Shown here piece after piece: positions 1 through 7,584 of a stretch of DNA of 64,000 bases. The stretch is from JBEEJZ01 sp046046915. Lineage in GTDB: Bacteria; Pseudomonadota; Gammaproteobacteria; Burkholderiales; Burkholderiaceae_C. Both the position numbers and the translations under genes were made by a program. The stretch lies in assembly GCA_046046915.1 (NCBI GenBank), contig JBJOIT010000006.1:1-64000 (forward strand). Direction: 5' to 3'. The notes under the pieces were generated by a model. The model worked only from the letters and a program-made list of their open reading frames with translations, was not told the origin of the DNA and did not search any database. How positions within the stretch are numbered: the first letter of the stretch is position 1; each line of letters begins with the position of its first letter.

Positions 1-711
1 GCTTTGAACAATGACCTGGGCCAGTGCCTCGTCATTGAAGGCCCAGAGGTCTTCGATAGAACCACCGCCGCGCACAAGCAAGATGACATCGATCCGCGTC
101 TCGTGCTGGGCGGCGTAGAGCGCCTGCAAGGCCTGAATCAGGGACGACGGGGCCTGGGCGCCTTGGACGCTGGCCGGTGCCAACACCACCGGCACATGGG
201 GCGCTCTGCGCTGCAGGGCACTGACGACATCATGCAGAGCTGCAGCGCCCAGCGAGGTGACCAAACCAAGCGCACGCGGAAACAGCGGTAATTCACGCTT
301 GCGGCTGGGATCGAACAGCCCCTGGGCTTCTAACTTGGCCTTGACGCGCAAAAAGGCCTCAAACAAATTGCCCTGCCCTGCCCGCTTCATGCTCTCAACG
401 ACCAGTTGCAGGTCGCCGCGCGCCTCGTAAATGCCCACCCGGCCCCGCACCTCGACCAGATCACCGTCCCGGGGTGAAAAGTCCAACAAGTCTGCCGCGC
501 GGCGGAACATGGCGCACCTGATTTGGCCGGCGGCGTCTTTCAGCGAGAAGTAGCAGTGCCCGCTGCTGGCGCGCGAAAACCCCGACACCTCACCCTCAAC
601 GGTGACGGGGTTGTAGCGGGCGTCCAGGGTATCGGCAATCGCTCGGCACAGGGCACCCACGCGCCAGACCTGTCCGTGGCGGCCTTGTGCTGGGGCGGGA
701 GTTTCAAACAT
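1..711 (-). CDS. xseA: Exodeoxyribonuclease VII large subunit (partial, C-terminus beyond window)
   Basis: The large subunit of exonuclease VII degrades single-stranded DNA to oligonucleotides, together with XseB, in mismatch and damage repair. The first 237 residues are visible and run off the left edge of the window. Reading from the ATG at 711, the N-terminus (about residues 12-110) is the OB-fold, with VEGEVSGFSRASSGHCYFSL and LVEVRGRVGIYEARGDLQLV. The catalytic core follows, including TSLGAAALHDVVSAL and the family signature VRGGGSIEDLWAFNDE near the cut end. It is transcribed divergently from the exbB-like gene, with about 98 bases between the starts. The identification rests on several conserved blocks and is firm; only the length cannot be judged. 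Confidence 0.95.
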   Translation of the reverse strand, partial: MFETPAPAQGRHGQVWRVGALCRAIADTLDARYNPVTVEGEVSGFSRASSGHCYFSLKDAAGQIRCAMFRRAADLLDFSPRDGDLVEVRGRVGIYEARGDLQLVVESMKRAGQGNLFEAFLRVKAKLEAQGLFDPSRKRELPLFPRALGLVTSLGAAALHDVVSALQRRAPHVPVVLAPASVQGAQAPSSLIQALQALYAAQHETRIDVILLVRGGGSIEDLWAFNDEALAQVIVQS

Positions 712-809
712 GAACAAAAGCGAGATAAAAAAGCGGGCTTGGGTGGATGTGAACTGGCCGCGAGCGTGGGCCATAATTCAAACGCTGTTTTTGGCGTGGA
801 GGCCATTTC

Positions 810-1436
810 TTGTTTTCAATCATACAAGCCGCAGGATGGCCGATCTGGCCCTTGCTCTTTTGTTCTGTACTAGCTCTGGCGCTGATCATCGAGCGGTTTT
901 TGAGCCTGAAAAGTAGCCGTGTGGTCCCTGTAGGTCTGCTCGACGAGGTTCTGGCGGTGTCCAAGTCGGGGGTGCCAAAACGCGAAGTCATAGAACAGCT
1001 GCAAAGTAACTCGGCGCTAGGTGAAGTGCTGGCCAGCGGCTTGCAGGCACTGGCGAACAACCCGCGTTGCAGCGACGAAGACCTAAAAGCCACCCTGGAG
1101 GCATCCGGCCGCATCGTGGTGCACCGCCTCGAAAAATACCTGAGCGCCATCGCCACCATTGCGTCTGCTGCTCCCTTGCTGGGGCTATTTGGCACGGTGG
1201 TGGGCATGATCGAGATTTTTGGTTCCCAGTCTGGCGCAGGCGGGGTGGCTGGCGGGGGTCCGGCACAGTTGGCCCACGGCATATCGGTGGCGCTTTACAA
1301 CACGGCGTTTGGCCTGATCGTGGCGATACCGTCCTTGATTTTTTGGCGATATTTCAGGGCGCGGGTCGATGCACATGTGTTGGTGCTGGAGCTGAGCTCT
1401 GACCGTCTGCTGCGGCATTTGCGCGCCTTGCGCTAA
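810..1436 (+). CDS. exbB: ExbB/TolQ/MotA-family proton channel subunit
   Basis: This inner-membrane protein is the pore-forming partner of ExbD/TolR and uses the proton gradient to energise outer-membrane transport or envelope maintenance. Its 208 residues show the family layout: a first membrane segment at about 11-29, a long cytoplasmic loop, and two further segments at about 113-136 and 158-178. The loop and second segment carry ATIASAAPLLGLFGTVVGMI, the ExbB/TolQ signature. The start is TTG; it is chosen because GGAGG at 798-802 sits 7 bases upstream and no in-frame ATG gives a complete first helix. An exbD partner follows 28 bases later, then lpxK, an order common in betaproteobacteria. 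No tonB, tolA or tolB is seen here, so ExbB and TolQ roles cannot be fully separated. Confidence 0.9.
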   Translation: MFSIIQAAGWPIWPLLFCSVLALALIIERFLSLKSSRVVPVGLLDEVLAVSKSGVPKREVIEQLQSNSALGEVLASGLQALANNPRCSDEDLKATLEASGRIVVHRLEKYLSAIATIASAAPLLGLFGTVVGMIEIFGSQSGAGGVAGGGPAQLAHGISVALYNTAFGLIVAIPSLIFWRYFRARVDAHVLVLELSSDRLLRHLRALR

Positions 1437-1464
1437 TTGCGCCACGCAACCCACACGCCTTGCC

Positions 1465-1890
1465 ATGAACTTCAAGTCGACATCGCGGGATGAGCCCGAA
1501 ATTAACCTCATCCCTTTCATAGACGTGCTGCTGGTGGTGCTGATCTTTTTGATGCTGTCCACCACTTACAGCAAGTTCACTGAGCTGCAGATACGCCTGC
1601 CCCAGGCCGAGGCCCAGGCCTTGAGCGACTACCCCAAGGAAATCATCGTCGCCATCAACAGTGAGGGCGGCTACAAGATCAAAGGGGAATCGATAGCGGC
1701 AGGTGACGTGGCTGGCTTGCGCAGCGCCATAGCGGCTGCGACGGGCAGCAACAACAAAGCGGTGCTGGTGCTGCAGGCAGATGCCAGTGCCAAGCACCAG
1801 GCCGTGGTGTCGGCCATCAACGCCGCACGATTGGCGGGCCTGTCACAAATCACGTTTGCGACCCAGGGCACAGGCGTGTCCCTTCGCTAA
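1465..1890 (+). CDS. exbD: ExbD/TolR-family biopolymer transport protein
   Basis: Partner of the preceding ExbB-like channel. ExbD/TolR proteins have one N-terminal membrane helix and a periplasmic domain. This 141-residue protein shows the short cytoplasmic N-terminus and then the segment INLIPFIDVLLVVLIFLMLS. Asp20 in that helix matches the essential proton-binding aspartate of the family. The periplasmic part (about 40-141) has the usual mixed alpha/beta character. It lies 28 bases after exbB and 15 bases before lpxK, so the three are probably co-transcribed. Whether it works with TonB or a Tol system cannot be told from this window. Confidence 0.9.
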   Translation: MNFKSTSRDEPEINLIPFIDVLLVVLIFLMLSTTYSKFTELQIRLPQAEAQALSDYPKEIIVAINSEGGYKIKGESIAAGDVAGLRSAIAAATGSNNKAVLVLQADASAKHQAVVSAINAARLAGLSQITFATQGTGVSLR

Positions 1891-1905
1891 ACGACTGCGT
1901 AGCCC

Positions 1906-2955
1906 ATGACGCTGATGCGCGGCTTGGCGCAAAAACTGCCCTTGGTTTGGTTGCATCGGGGCCCCCTTGCCTGGCTGCTTTGGCCGGTTTCACTCTTGTT
2001 TGCGGGGCTGGTGCGGCTGAGAAAGGCGCTCTTCAGAGTCGGCCTGCTGCAATCGCACGAGGTGCCCGTGCCAGTGGTTGTGGTGGGCAACGTGGTGGCG
2101 GGTGGTTCGGGCAAGACGCCGGTGGTGATCGCCCTGGTGGAGCAGCTGCAGACATTGGGCTGGCGTCCAGGGGTGATTTCCAGAGGTTATGGGCGCCAGA
2201 GCCGTGACTGCAGAGAGGTACACACGGATGACAGGGCCATCGACACCGGCGACGAGCCGCTGCTCATCAAACAAAAAACCAGGGCGGCCGTGTTTGTGGC
2301 CAGCCGGCGCATTGAGGCGGCGCAGGCGCTGTTGCGGGCACATCCGCAAACAGACGTCATCATCTGTGACGACGGACTGCAGCATCTGGCCCTGAAGCGG
2401 GACATAGACATTTGCGTGTTTGATGAGCGGGGCACCGGCAATGGCTTTTTGTTGCCCGCAGGCTCCCTCAGGGAACCTTGGCCGCGCAAGGTGGATCTGG
2501 TGATACACAGCACAGACAGGCCAGCTGTCGAAGGTGGGTTCACTAGCACCCGGCAGTTGGGTCACCTAGCGCGCCGCGCAGACGGAAGTACATGCGACCT
2601 TGCGGACCTGGGCGAGGCCAGAATGCGCCCGCTGGCGGCTGTGGCCGGCATCGCCAAGCCCGAGAAGTTTTTTGCGATGCTGGAACAGAACGGCCTCAAG
2701 CCTGACGTGACTGTGCCTTTGCCAGATCACTTTGACTATGCTGAGCCGCTGGAGCAAACGCGCGGTGCGACGACCGTGGTTTGCACAGAGAAGGATGCAA
2801 TCAAGCTATGGCGGCATGCACCACAAGCCTGGGCCCTAGCGCTGCGGTTTGAGCTGGAACCTGATGGCCTTAACGCAATGCTTGCTTTGCTCATAGCGGC
2901 CAGAGACCGCAAGCTGGCAAAGCTATCATCCAACCATGGATCCTCGACTACTTGA
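1906..2955 (+). CDS. lpxK: Tetraacyldisaccharide 4'-kinase
   Basis: LpxK phosphorylates the 4' position of the tetraacyldisaccharide-1-phosphate to form lipid IVA, a late step of lipid A synthesis at the cytoplasmic face of the inner membrane. The 349-residue protein has a membrane-associated N-terminus (about 15-38), a P-loop GGSGKT at 66-71, the following GVISRGYG, and DDGLQHLALKRDIDI with its catalytic aspartates. LLPAGSLREP is also characteristic. Length is close to the usual 330-350. Its end overlaps the next gene by 20 bases. With kdsB two genes downstream, the cluster serves lipopolysaccharide core and lipid A production. Confidence 0.97.
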   Translation: MTLMRGLAQKLPLVWLHRGPLAWLLWPVSLLFAGLVRLRKALFRVGLLQSHEVPVPVVVVGNVVAGGSGKTPVVIALVEQLQTLGWRPGVISRGYGRQSRDCREVHTDDRAIDTGDEPLLIKQKTRAAVFVASRRIEAAQALLRAHPQTDVIICDDGLQHLALKRDIDICVFDERGTGNGFLLPAGSLREPWPRKVDLVIHSTDRPAVEGGFTSTRQLGHLARRADGSTCDLADLGEARMRPLAAVAGIAKPEKFFAMLEQNGLKPDVTVPLPDHFDYAEPLEQTRGATTVVCTEKDAIKLWRHAPQAWALALRFELEPDGLNAMLALLIAARDRKLAKLSSNHGSSTT

Positions 2956-3118
2956 ATTGTTGGTTTGCCCTGTCACCAAAGGGCCCCTGGAACTCGACCG
3001 CGAGCGGCAAGAGCTGGTTTCAAAATCTGCCCGGCTGGCCTACCCGATTCGCGACGGCATACCTGTGCTTCTGGAGCAGGAAGCCAGACATCTGGATGAC
3101 GGGGCAGAAGCACCTTGA
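2936..3118 (+). CDS. Trm112/YcaR-family small protein
   Basis: A 60-residue protein of the Trm112 (UPF0434) family, recognised by the opening MDPRLLELLVCPVTKGPLEL and the later LAYPIRDGIPVLL. In bacteria its exact role is unclear; the eukaryotic homologue activates methyltransferases. It lies between lpxK and kdsB, a conserved position in many proteobacteria, overlapping lpxK by 20 bases and kdsB by 4. This implies translational coupling. Only one cysteine is present, so a zinc site like that of eukaryotic Trm112 is unlikely. Confidence 0.9.
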   Translation: MDPRLLELLVCPVTKGPLELDRERQELVSKSARLAYPIRDGIPVLLEQEARHLDDGAEAP

Positions 3119-3924
3119 GCGCGGCGGCGTACACGGTCATCGTGCCGGCGCGACTGGCATCCACGAGACTTCCCAATAAGCCCCTGCTAGACATAGGCGG
3201 CTTGCCCATGGTGGTGCGGGTCGCAAAACGGCTTGAGCACTTAACAGTGGCAGCGCAGCCGGTGCGGGTGGTGGTGGCGTGTGACGCCTCGGCGATTCAG
3301 GAGGCCTGTGCTCGGTACGGTGTGCAAGCGGTGCTGACCAGCCCGGACCATGTCTCTGGCAGCGACCGTTTGGCAGAGGCTTGTGACTTGCTGGGTTTGC
3401 AAGGCGACGACATTGTTGTCAATGTGCAAGGTGATGAGCCACTGATTGCGCCAGCTCTGGTGTCGGCGGTTGCCCATCTATTGCAGGACCGTGCAGGCGC
3501 GAGCATGTCGACCGCTGCCCATCCCATAACCAGCGCTGCTGAGTTCAACAACCCTAATGTGGTGAAGGTGGTGTTGGACACCGCATCCCATGCGATGTAC
3601 TTCAGCCGCGCCGCGATTCCTTTTGCCCGGGATCTACCGGGGCAGGACTGGTGGCAAGCAGCAAGCCATGCGCCTGACTTTGCTGGCATTGCTCGCCCAC
3701 TGCGGCATATCGGCATTTACGCCTATCGCGCGAGTTTCTTGAAGCGCTTTCCCACACTGGCGCAGGCACCCGTTGAAAAGGTCGAGGCGCTGGAGCAAAT
3801 GCGGGCCATGTGGCATGGTCACCGTATCGCCGTCCATGTGACGCCAGACGCTCCTGGACCGGGGGTTGACACGGCGGAAGACCTGGAGCGCGTCCGTCAA
3901 ATCGTTGCCGCTGGCGGCATCTGA
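3115..3924 (+). CDS. kdsB: 3-deoxy-manno-octulosonate cytidylyltransferase (CMP-Kdo synthetase)
   Basis: KdsB activates Kdo with CTP to give CMP-Kdo, the donor for the inner core of lipopolysaccharide. The protein (269 residues) has the nucleotide-binding opening VIVPARLASTRLPNKPLLDI, then VVACDASAI, and the signature VVNVQGDEPLIAP, which holds the metal and sugar ligands. The length is typical (about 250-260), with a slightly extended C-terminus. The start is a TTG that overlaps the TGA of the Trm112 gene (TTGA at 3115-3118); no ATG lies close enough upstream of VIVPARLAS to replace it. Translational coupling to the preceding gene would explain the weak start codon. Confidence 0.96.
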   Translation: MSAAAYTVIVPARLASTRLPNKPLLDIGGLPMVVRVAKRLEHLTVAAQPVRVVVACDASAIQEACARYGVQAVLTSPDHVSGSDRLAEACDLLGLQGDDIVVNVQGDEPLIAPALVSAVAHLLQDRAGASMSTAAHPITSAAEFNNPNVVKVVLDTASHAMYFSRAAIPFARDLPGQDWWQAASHAPDFAGIARPLRHIGIYAYRASFLKRFPTLAQAPVEKVEALEQMRAMWHGHRIAVHVTPDAPGPGVDTAEDLERVRQIVAAGGI

Positions 3925-4047
3925 GAGTGCGGATCCCCGTCAGGAAAGAGACGGGATAGGCGTGATATTCTCCACGGAGTAAAAGTGCTACGGGTTGTAA
4001 GCAGCCCTTTGCAGCTCTTGGTTATTTTTATTATTCAGAGGAACGCC

Positions 4048-4704
4048 ATGAAATTGATTCTTTTGGGTGCACCTGGCGCCGGCAAGGGAACACAAGCCAA
4101 CTACATTTGCCAAAAATATGGCATTCCCCAGATCTCGACCGGCGACATGCTGCGTGCAGCAGTCAAAGCCGGCACCCCGCTGGGCGTGCAAGCCAAGTCG
4201 GTCATGGACTCGGGTGGCTTGGTCAGCGATGACATCATCATTGGTTTGGTCAAGGAAAGAATCACGCAAGCCGACTGCGCCAATGGTTTCCTGTTCGATG
4301 GATTCCCACGCACCCTGCCCCAGGCAGATGCCATGAAGGCGGCAGGCGTCATGCTCGACTACGTGCTGGAAATTGATGTTCCCTTTGATGCCATCATCGA
4401 GCGCATGAGTGGTCGTCGCTCACACCCCGCCAGTGGCCGCACCTATCACGTCAAATTCAATCCGCCAAAAGTTGCGGGTGTGGATGATGTGACCGGCGAG
4501 CCCCTGATTCAGCGCGATGACGACAAGGAAGAAACCGTGAAGAAGCGTCTTGAGGTGTACAGCGCCCAGACTCGCCCGCTGGTGGACTACTACAGCAACT
4601 GGGCCAAGGCCGATGCACAAAGTGCCCCCAAGTACCGCGCCATCAGCGGATCCGGTTCGGTTGAGGAAATTACGGCTCGCGCATTTGCGGCGCTTGAAAA
4701 CTGA
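4048..4704 (+). CDS. adk: Adenylate kinase
   Basis: Adenylate kinase interconverts ATP plus AMP and two ADP in the cytoplasm. From the ATG at 4048 the protein has 218 residues and opens MKLILLGAPGAGKGTQANYI with the P-loop at 7-15. It then shows the AMP-binding ISTGDMLRAAV, the segment LFDGFPRTLPQADAM, and a long-form LID containing SGRTYHVKFNPP. The LID lacks the four zinc cysteines found in Gram-positive enzymes. A 21-residue upstream extension is possible in frame but does not match the family; ATTCAGAGGAACGCC before this ATG provides a ribosome site. About 120 bases separate it from kdsB, enough for its own promoter. A terminator follows at once. Confidence 0.98.
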   Translation: MKLILLGAPGAGKGTQANYICQKYGIPQISTGDMLRAAVKAGTPLGVQAKSVMDSGGLVSDDIIIGLVKERITQADCANGFLFDGFPRTLPQADAMKAAGVMLDYVLEIDVPFDAIIERMSGRRSHPASGRTYHVKFNPPKVAGVDDVTGEPLIQRDDDKEETVKKRLEVYSAQTRPLVDYYSNWAKADAQSAPKYRAISGSGSVEEITARAFAALEN

Positions 4705-4723
4705 GCTCCAAATCACGTCTGTG

Positions 4724-4753
4724 AAAAAAGCCTCCATGACCGGAGGCTTTTTT
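4724..4753. terminator. Bidirectional Rho-independent terminator between adk and the asparaginase gene
   Basis: GCCTCC (4730-4735), a 6-base loop, and GGAGGC (4742-4747) form a perfect stem. It is flanked by AAAAAA on the left and TTTTTT on the right, so it can act in both directions. The last base of the asparaginase stop codon (4753-4755, minus) lies in the T tract, so transcription of that gene stops immediately after translation. Confidence 0.85.
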
Positions 4754-5742
4754 CATGGGGTTTGAGACGCTTTTGACCTTAGAGCCAACATTAAGGCCAC
4801 TCTGGCCTTGACTGGCGACAACCTGCTGACTGTCGCCCCCTGAAGGTCTGTGAGGCCAACGATTTGGCCGTCCAGACAACGGGTGGTGATCAACACCTTC
4901 ACACCACTTGCAATCGCGGCCCTTAAGCTCTCTGCCAAAGCGGTGTGCAGAGTGCCATTGCCAGTTGCCGCCACGACCAGGCCAGCCACGCCGGCCTTGA
5001 TGAGCGCGTTGACGCCGGCTCCAGTAGTTCCGGCGGTGCTGATGACTATCTCCACCCAAGGCCAGGATTGATCTGGGTCTGGGTCAGTGTCTGCATGGTC
5101 CTGCTCAATCAACTGCCCGCAGGTAGGCGCGGGCCAAGGTCGGACGGATCGAATGGCACCATCTTCGACAAACCCTAAGGGACCGTTGCTGCCAGAACTG
5201 AAGGCATCGACCCTGTAGGGATGCGCTTTTTGAACATCCTCAGCGCCATGTATCGCGCCCGCCATGACGGCAACCACGCCTTTGGCCGCAGGACTGCTGG
5301 CCACAGTGATGGCGTCGGCCAGGTTTTGCGGGCCGTCCGGCGACGCTGCATTTGCCGGTCGCATGGCGCAGGTCAGGACGACAGGTTTGCTGGCTTGAAG
5401 CTTCGCAGGCAGGCTGGTCAGCAAAAAATAGGCGGTCTCTTCTAGGGTGTCGGTGCCGTGAGTAATGACCACTCCCTGCACATCCTCCTGCAGCAAATGG
5501 TGTTGTACGCGGCTCAGCAGTGCATCCATCAGCTCAAATGTCATGTCCTTGCTGTCAATTTGACAAATCTGCTCGGACACCAGAGCCAAGCCCTGGATGT
5601 GGACGCCTGCAGAGGACAAGAGATCATCCACGCCAACCAGGCCAGCTTGATAGCCCAGGTGATCGCCAGCAACAGGCGCGAGTCCGGCGATGGTGCCGCC
5701 CATGCCCAAAATGACAACTTTCGATGATGATTGTTCAAACAT
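4753..5742 (-). CDS. L-asparaginase (type I/II asparaginase family)
   Basis: Hydrolyses L-asparagine to aspartate and ammonia. From the ATG at 5742 the protein has 329 residues. It opens with VVILGMGGTIAGLAP, where the GGTIAG threonine is the nucleophile, and contains GVVITHGTDTLEETAYFL, with the second catalytic Thr-Asp pair, and VVLTCAMRPANAASPDGP. No signal peptide is present, which favours a cytoplasmic enzyme over the secreted high-affinity form. A longer frame up to 5820 exists but would cover the LexA box and has no family match. The gene is divergent from lexA and its start lies about 40 bases from the SOS box. Whether the family member is ansA-like or ansB-like cannot be decided here, so no symbol is given. 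Confidence 0.92.
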   Translation of the reverse strand: MFEQSSSKVVILGMGGTIAGLAPVAGDHLGYQAGLVGVDDLLSSAGVHIQGLALVSEQICQIDSKDMTFELMDALLSRVQHHLLQEDVQGVVITHGTDTLEETAYFLLTSLPAKLQASKPVVLTCAMRPANAASPDGPQNLADAITVASSPAAKGVVAVMAGAIHGAEDVQKAHPYRVDAFSSGSNGPLGFVEDGAIRSVRPWPAPTCGQLIEQDHADTDPDPDQSWPWVEIVISTAGTTGAGVNALIKAGVAGLVVAATGNGTLHTALAESLRAAIASGVKVLITTRCLDGQIVGLTDLQGATVSRLSPVKARVALMLALRSKASQTP

Positions 5743-5781
5743 ACGTTGAATAAGGTCAAAAACTGAATAAAAATACAGTGG

Positions 5782-5797
5782 CTGTAAATTTAAACAG
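5782..5797. promoter_or_regulatory. LexA-binding SOS box between asparaginase and lexA
   Basis: CTGTAAATTTAAACAG is a perfect CTGT-N8-ACAG operator with an AT-only core that is nearly palindromic. It lies 30 bases before the chosen lexA ATG and 40 bases before the asparaginase ATG. A weak promoter candidate for lexA (TTGAAT at 5746-5751, 17-base spacer, AAAAAT at 5769-5774) ends just before it, so bound LexA would cover the start of transcription. Autoregulation of lexA is well established; an effect on the divergent gene is inferred. Confidence 0.9.
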
Positions 5798-5826
5798 CGC
5801 GTTAACCTTTGACTGTACAAGATTCA

Positions 5827-6513
5827 ATGAACTACTTGAAAACCACTCCTACAGCAGCCAAGTTGACCGCCCGACAGCAGCAGATCCTCGATTTGATTCG
5901 AGACGTCATGCAAGAGACGGGGGCCCCCCCTACTCGCGCAGAGATCGCCAACACCCTGGGATTCAAATCGGCCAACGCTGCGGAAGAGCACTTGCAGGCA
6001 TTGGCACGAAAAGGGGCGATTGAACTTGTCAGTGGCACCTCCCGTGGCATACGCCTCAAGCAGACCCCGGCCAGCATGGAGCGTCATTCGCGAGACCTGC
6101 AAGATCGCCACCTGGCTGCCAACGCTGATATTTACTCGTTGCCCTTGGTGGGCTCTGTGGCAGCGGGAGTTCCCATCCTGGCACAGGAACACGTCGAACG
6201 CTCGTATCAGGTGGAGGCACACTTGTTTAAAAGCCGTCCAGACTACCTGCTCAAGGTCAAAGGCATGTCGATGCGAGATGCAGGCATTGTGGATGGAGAC
6301 CTGCTTGCGGTACGCATCACAAAGAATGCCTTGAATGGCCAAATTGTGGTGGCCCGGCTTGACGATGCCGTCACGGTCAAGCGCTTCGTCAAAACCGCGA
6401 ACCATATTGAACTGCGGGCAGAAAACGAAAGCTTTGCGCCAATTATTTTGACAAAGTCGGAATCAATAGAAATTGAGGGCGTTGCGGTTGGGCTGATCAG
6501 GAATCAACTGTAG
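5827..6513 (+). CDS. lexA: LexA repressor, SOS response regulator
   Basis: LexA represses DNA-damage genes and cleaves itself when RecA filaments form. With the ATG at 5827 it has 228 residues. The winged helix occupies about 14-78, with LTARQQQILDLIRDVM and the recognition part PPTRAEIANTLGFKSANAAE. The cleavage site is Ala113-Gly114 in SVAAGVPIL, Ser148 lies in KGMSMRD, and Lys185 in DAVTVKRF, so the Ser-Lys dyad is intact. A linker of about 25 residues between the domains makes it longer than the 202-residue E. coli protein, as is common in betaproteobacteria. An in-frame TTG at 5809 is an alternative start; neither has a strong ribosome site. The SOS box lies immediately upstream. Confidence 0.97.
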   Translation: MNYLKTTPTAAKLTARQQQILDLIRDVMQETGAPPTRAEIANTLGFKSANAAEEHLQALARKGAIELVSGTSRGIRLKQTPASMERHSRDLQDRHLAANADIYSLPLVGSVAAGVPILAQEHVERSYQVEAHLFKSRPDYLLKVKGMSMRDAGIVDGDLLAVRITKNALNGQIVVARLDDAVTVKRFVKTANHIELRAENESFAPIILTKSESIEIEGVAVGLIRNQL

Positions 6514-6559
6514 GCATGCAGCAGTTAACATCCTGCGCTCACCTCTTCATTACCGACAC

Positions 6560-7567
6560 ATGAATATCGTCATCCTCGATGATTACCAGGATGCTGTGCG
6601 CAAACTGCAGGCCGCCAGCAAGCTCGATGCCTATCAGGCGAAGGTCTATAACAACACGGTCAAGGGAATAGGACAGCTTTCCGTCCGACTGAGAGACGCA
6701 GACGTGATCGTGTTGATTCGAGAGCGCACTGCCATAAGCCGGAGCTTGATTGAGAAGCTCCCAAAACTCAAACTCATTGTGCAGACCGGCCGCTTGGCTA
6801 GCCATGTAGACATTGCGGCTTGCACTGAACGAGGTATTTGTGTGGCAGAAGGTACCGGGTCCGGCGTGGCACCAGCAGAACTGACCTGGGCTTTGGTGAT
6901 GACGGCCATGCGTCGCCTTCCTCACTACATCAGCAATCTCAAGCACGGGGTTTGGCAACAGTCCGGGCTCAAAACGGCATCCATGCCGGCAAATTTTGGA
7001 CTTGGTGCCAACCTCCATGGCAAGACGCTGGGTGTTTGGGGTTACGGAAAGATTGGCAAAACAGTGGCGGGTTACGGGCGCGCCTTTGGCATGAAAGTGC
7101 AAATCTGGGGAAGTGAAGAGTCAAGGCTGCGCGCGATGACCGACGGCTACCTGGCCAGCGAATCGCGAGAAGCCTTTTTTTCCAGCTCGGATGTGTTGAC
7201 CTTGCACCTCAGGTTGACCGATTCGACACGCTCCATCGTCAAGGCAGATGATTTGAATCAAATGAAGCCGACGTCCTTGCTGGTCAACACATCGCGTTCA
7301 GAACTGATCGAGCCTGAAGCCTTGCTGGGTGGTCTGAACCGCGGACGCCCCGGCATGGCGGCCATAGACGTTTTTGAAAGCGAGCCCATTCTGCAGGGCC
7401 ATGCTCTACTGCGTCTGGAGAACTGTATTTGTACGCCCCACATAGGTTATGTGGAGCAGGACAACTACGAGCACCTGTTTGGGCAGGCCTTTGACACAGT
7501 GGTCAACTTCATCAAAGGCACACCCACCAATATTGTCAATCCAGGGGCGTTGCAGGTGCGCCGCTAA
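6560..7567 (+). CDS. D-2-hydroxyacid dehydrogenase family protein
   Basis: An NAD-dependent oxidoreductase of the D-isomer 2-hydroxyacid dehydrogenase family, 335 residues. The substrate domain begins MNIVILDDYQDAVRKL. The Rossmann core shows GKTLGVWGYGKIGKTVAGYG (GxGxxG), NTSRSELIEPEALL follows the dinucleotide site, and the catalytic histidine is in CTPHIGYVEQDNYE. The conserved arginine and glutamate also appear present (NTSRSELI; IDVFESEP). The substrate cannot be assigned: phosphoglycerate, glyoxylate and other 2-oxoacid enzymes share these motifs. It lacks the C-terminal ACT domain of many SerA proteins. It lies 46 bases after lexA on the same strand and is convergent with the FimV-like gene, 17 bases between stops. 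Confidence 0.85.
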   Translation: MNIVILDDYQDAVRKLQAASKLDAYQAKVYNNTVKGIGQLSVRLRDADVIVLIRERTAISRSLIEKLPKLKLIVQTGRLASHVDIAACTERGICVAEGTGSGVAPAELTWALVMTAMRRLPHYISNLKHGVWQQSGLKTASMPANFGLGANLHGKTLGVWGYGKIGKTVAGYGRAFGMKVQIWGSEESRLRAMTDGYLASESREAFFSSSDVLTLHLRLTDSTRSIVKADDLNQMKPTSLLVNTSRSELIEPEALLGGLNRGRPGMAAIDVFESEPILQGHALLRLENCICTPHIGYVEQDNYEHLFGQAFDTVVNFIKGTPTNIVNPGALQVRR

Positions 7568-7584
7568 GGGCACCCCGCCAGATC

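Noticed and set aside
3936..3955. CCCGTC/GACGGG hairpin after kdsB as a terminator
   Set aside because: The stem is only six bases, the loop is eight, and no T tract follows.
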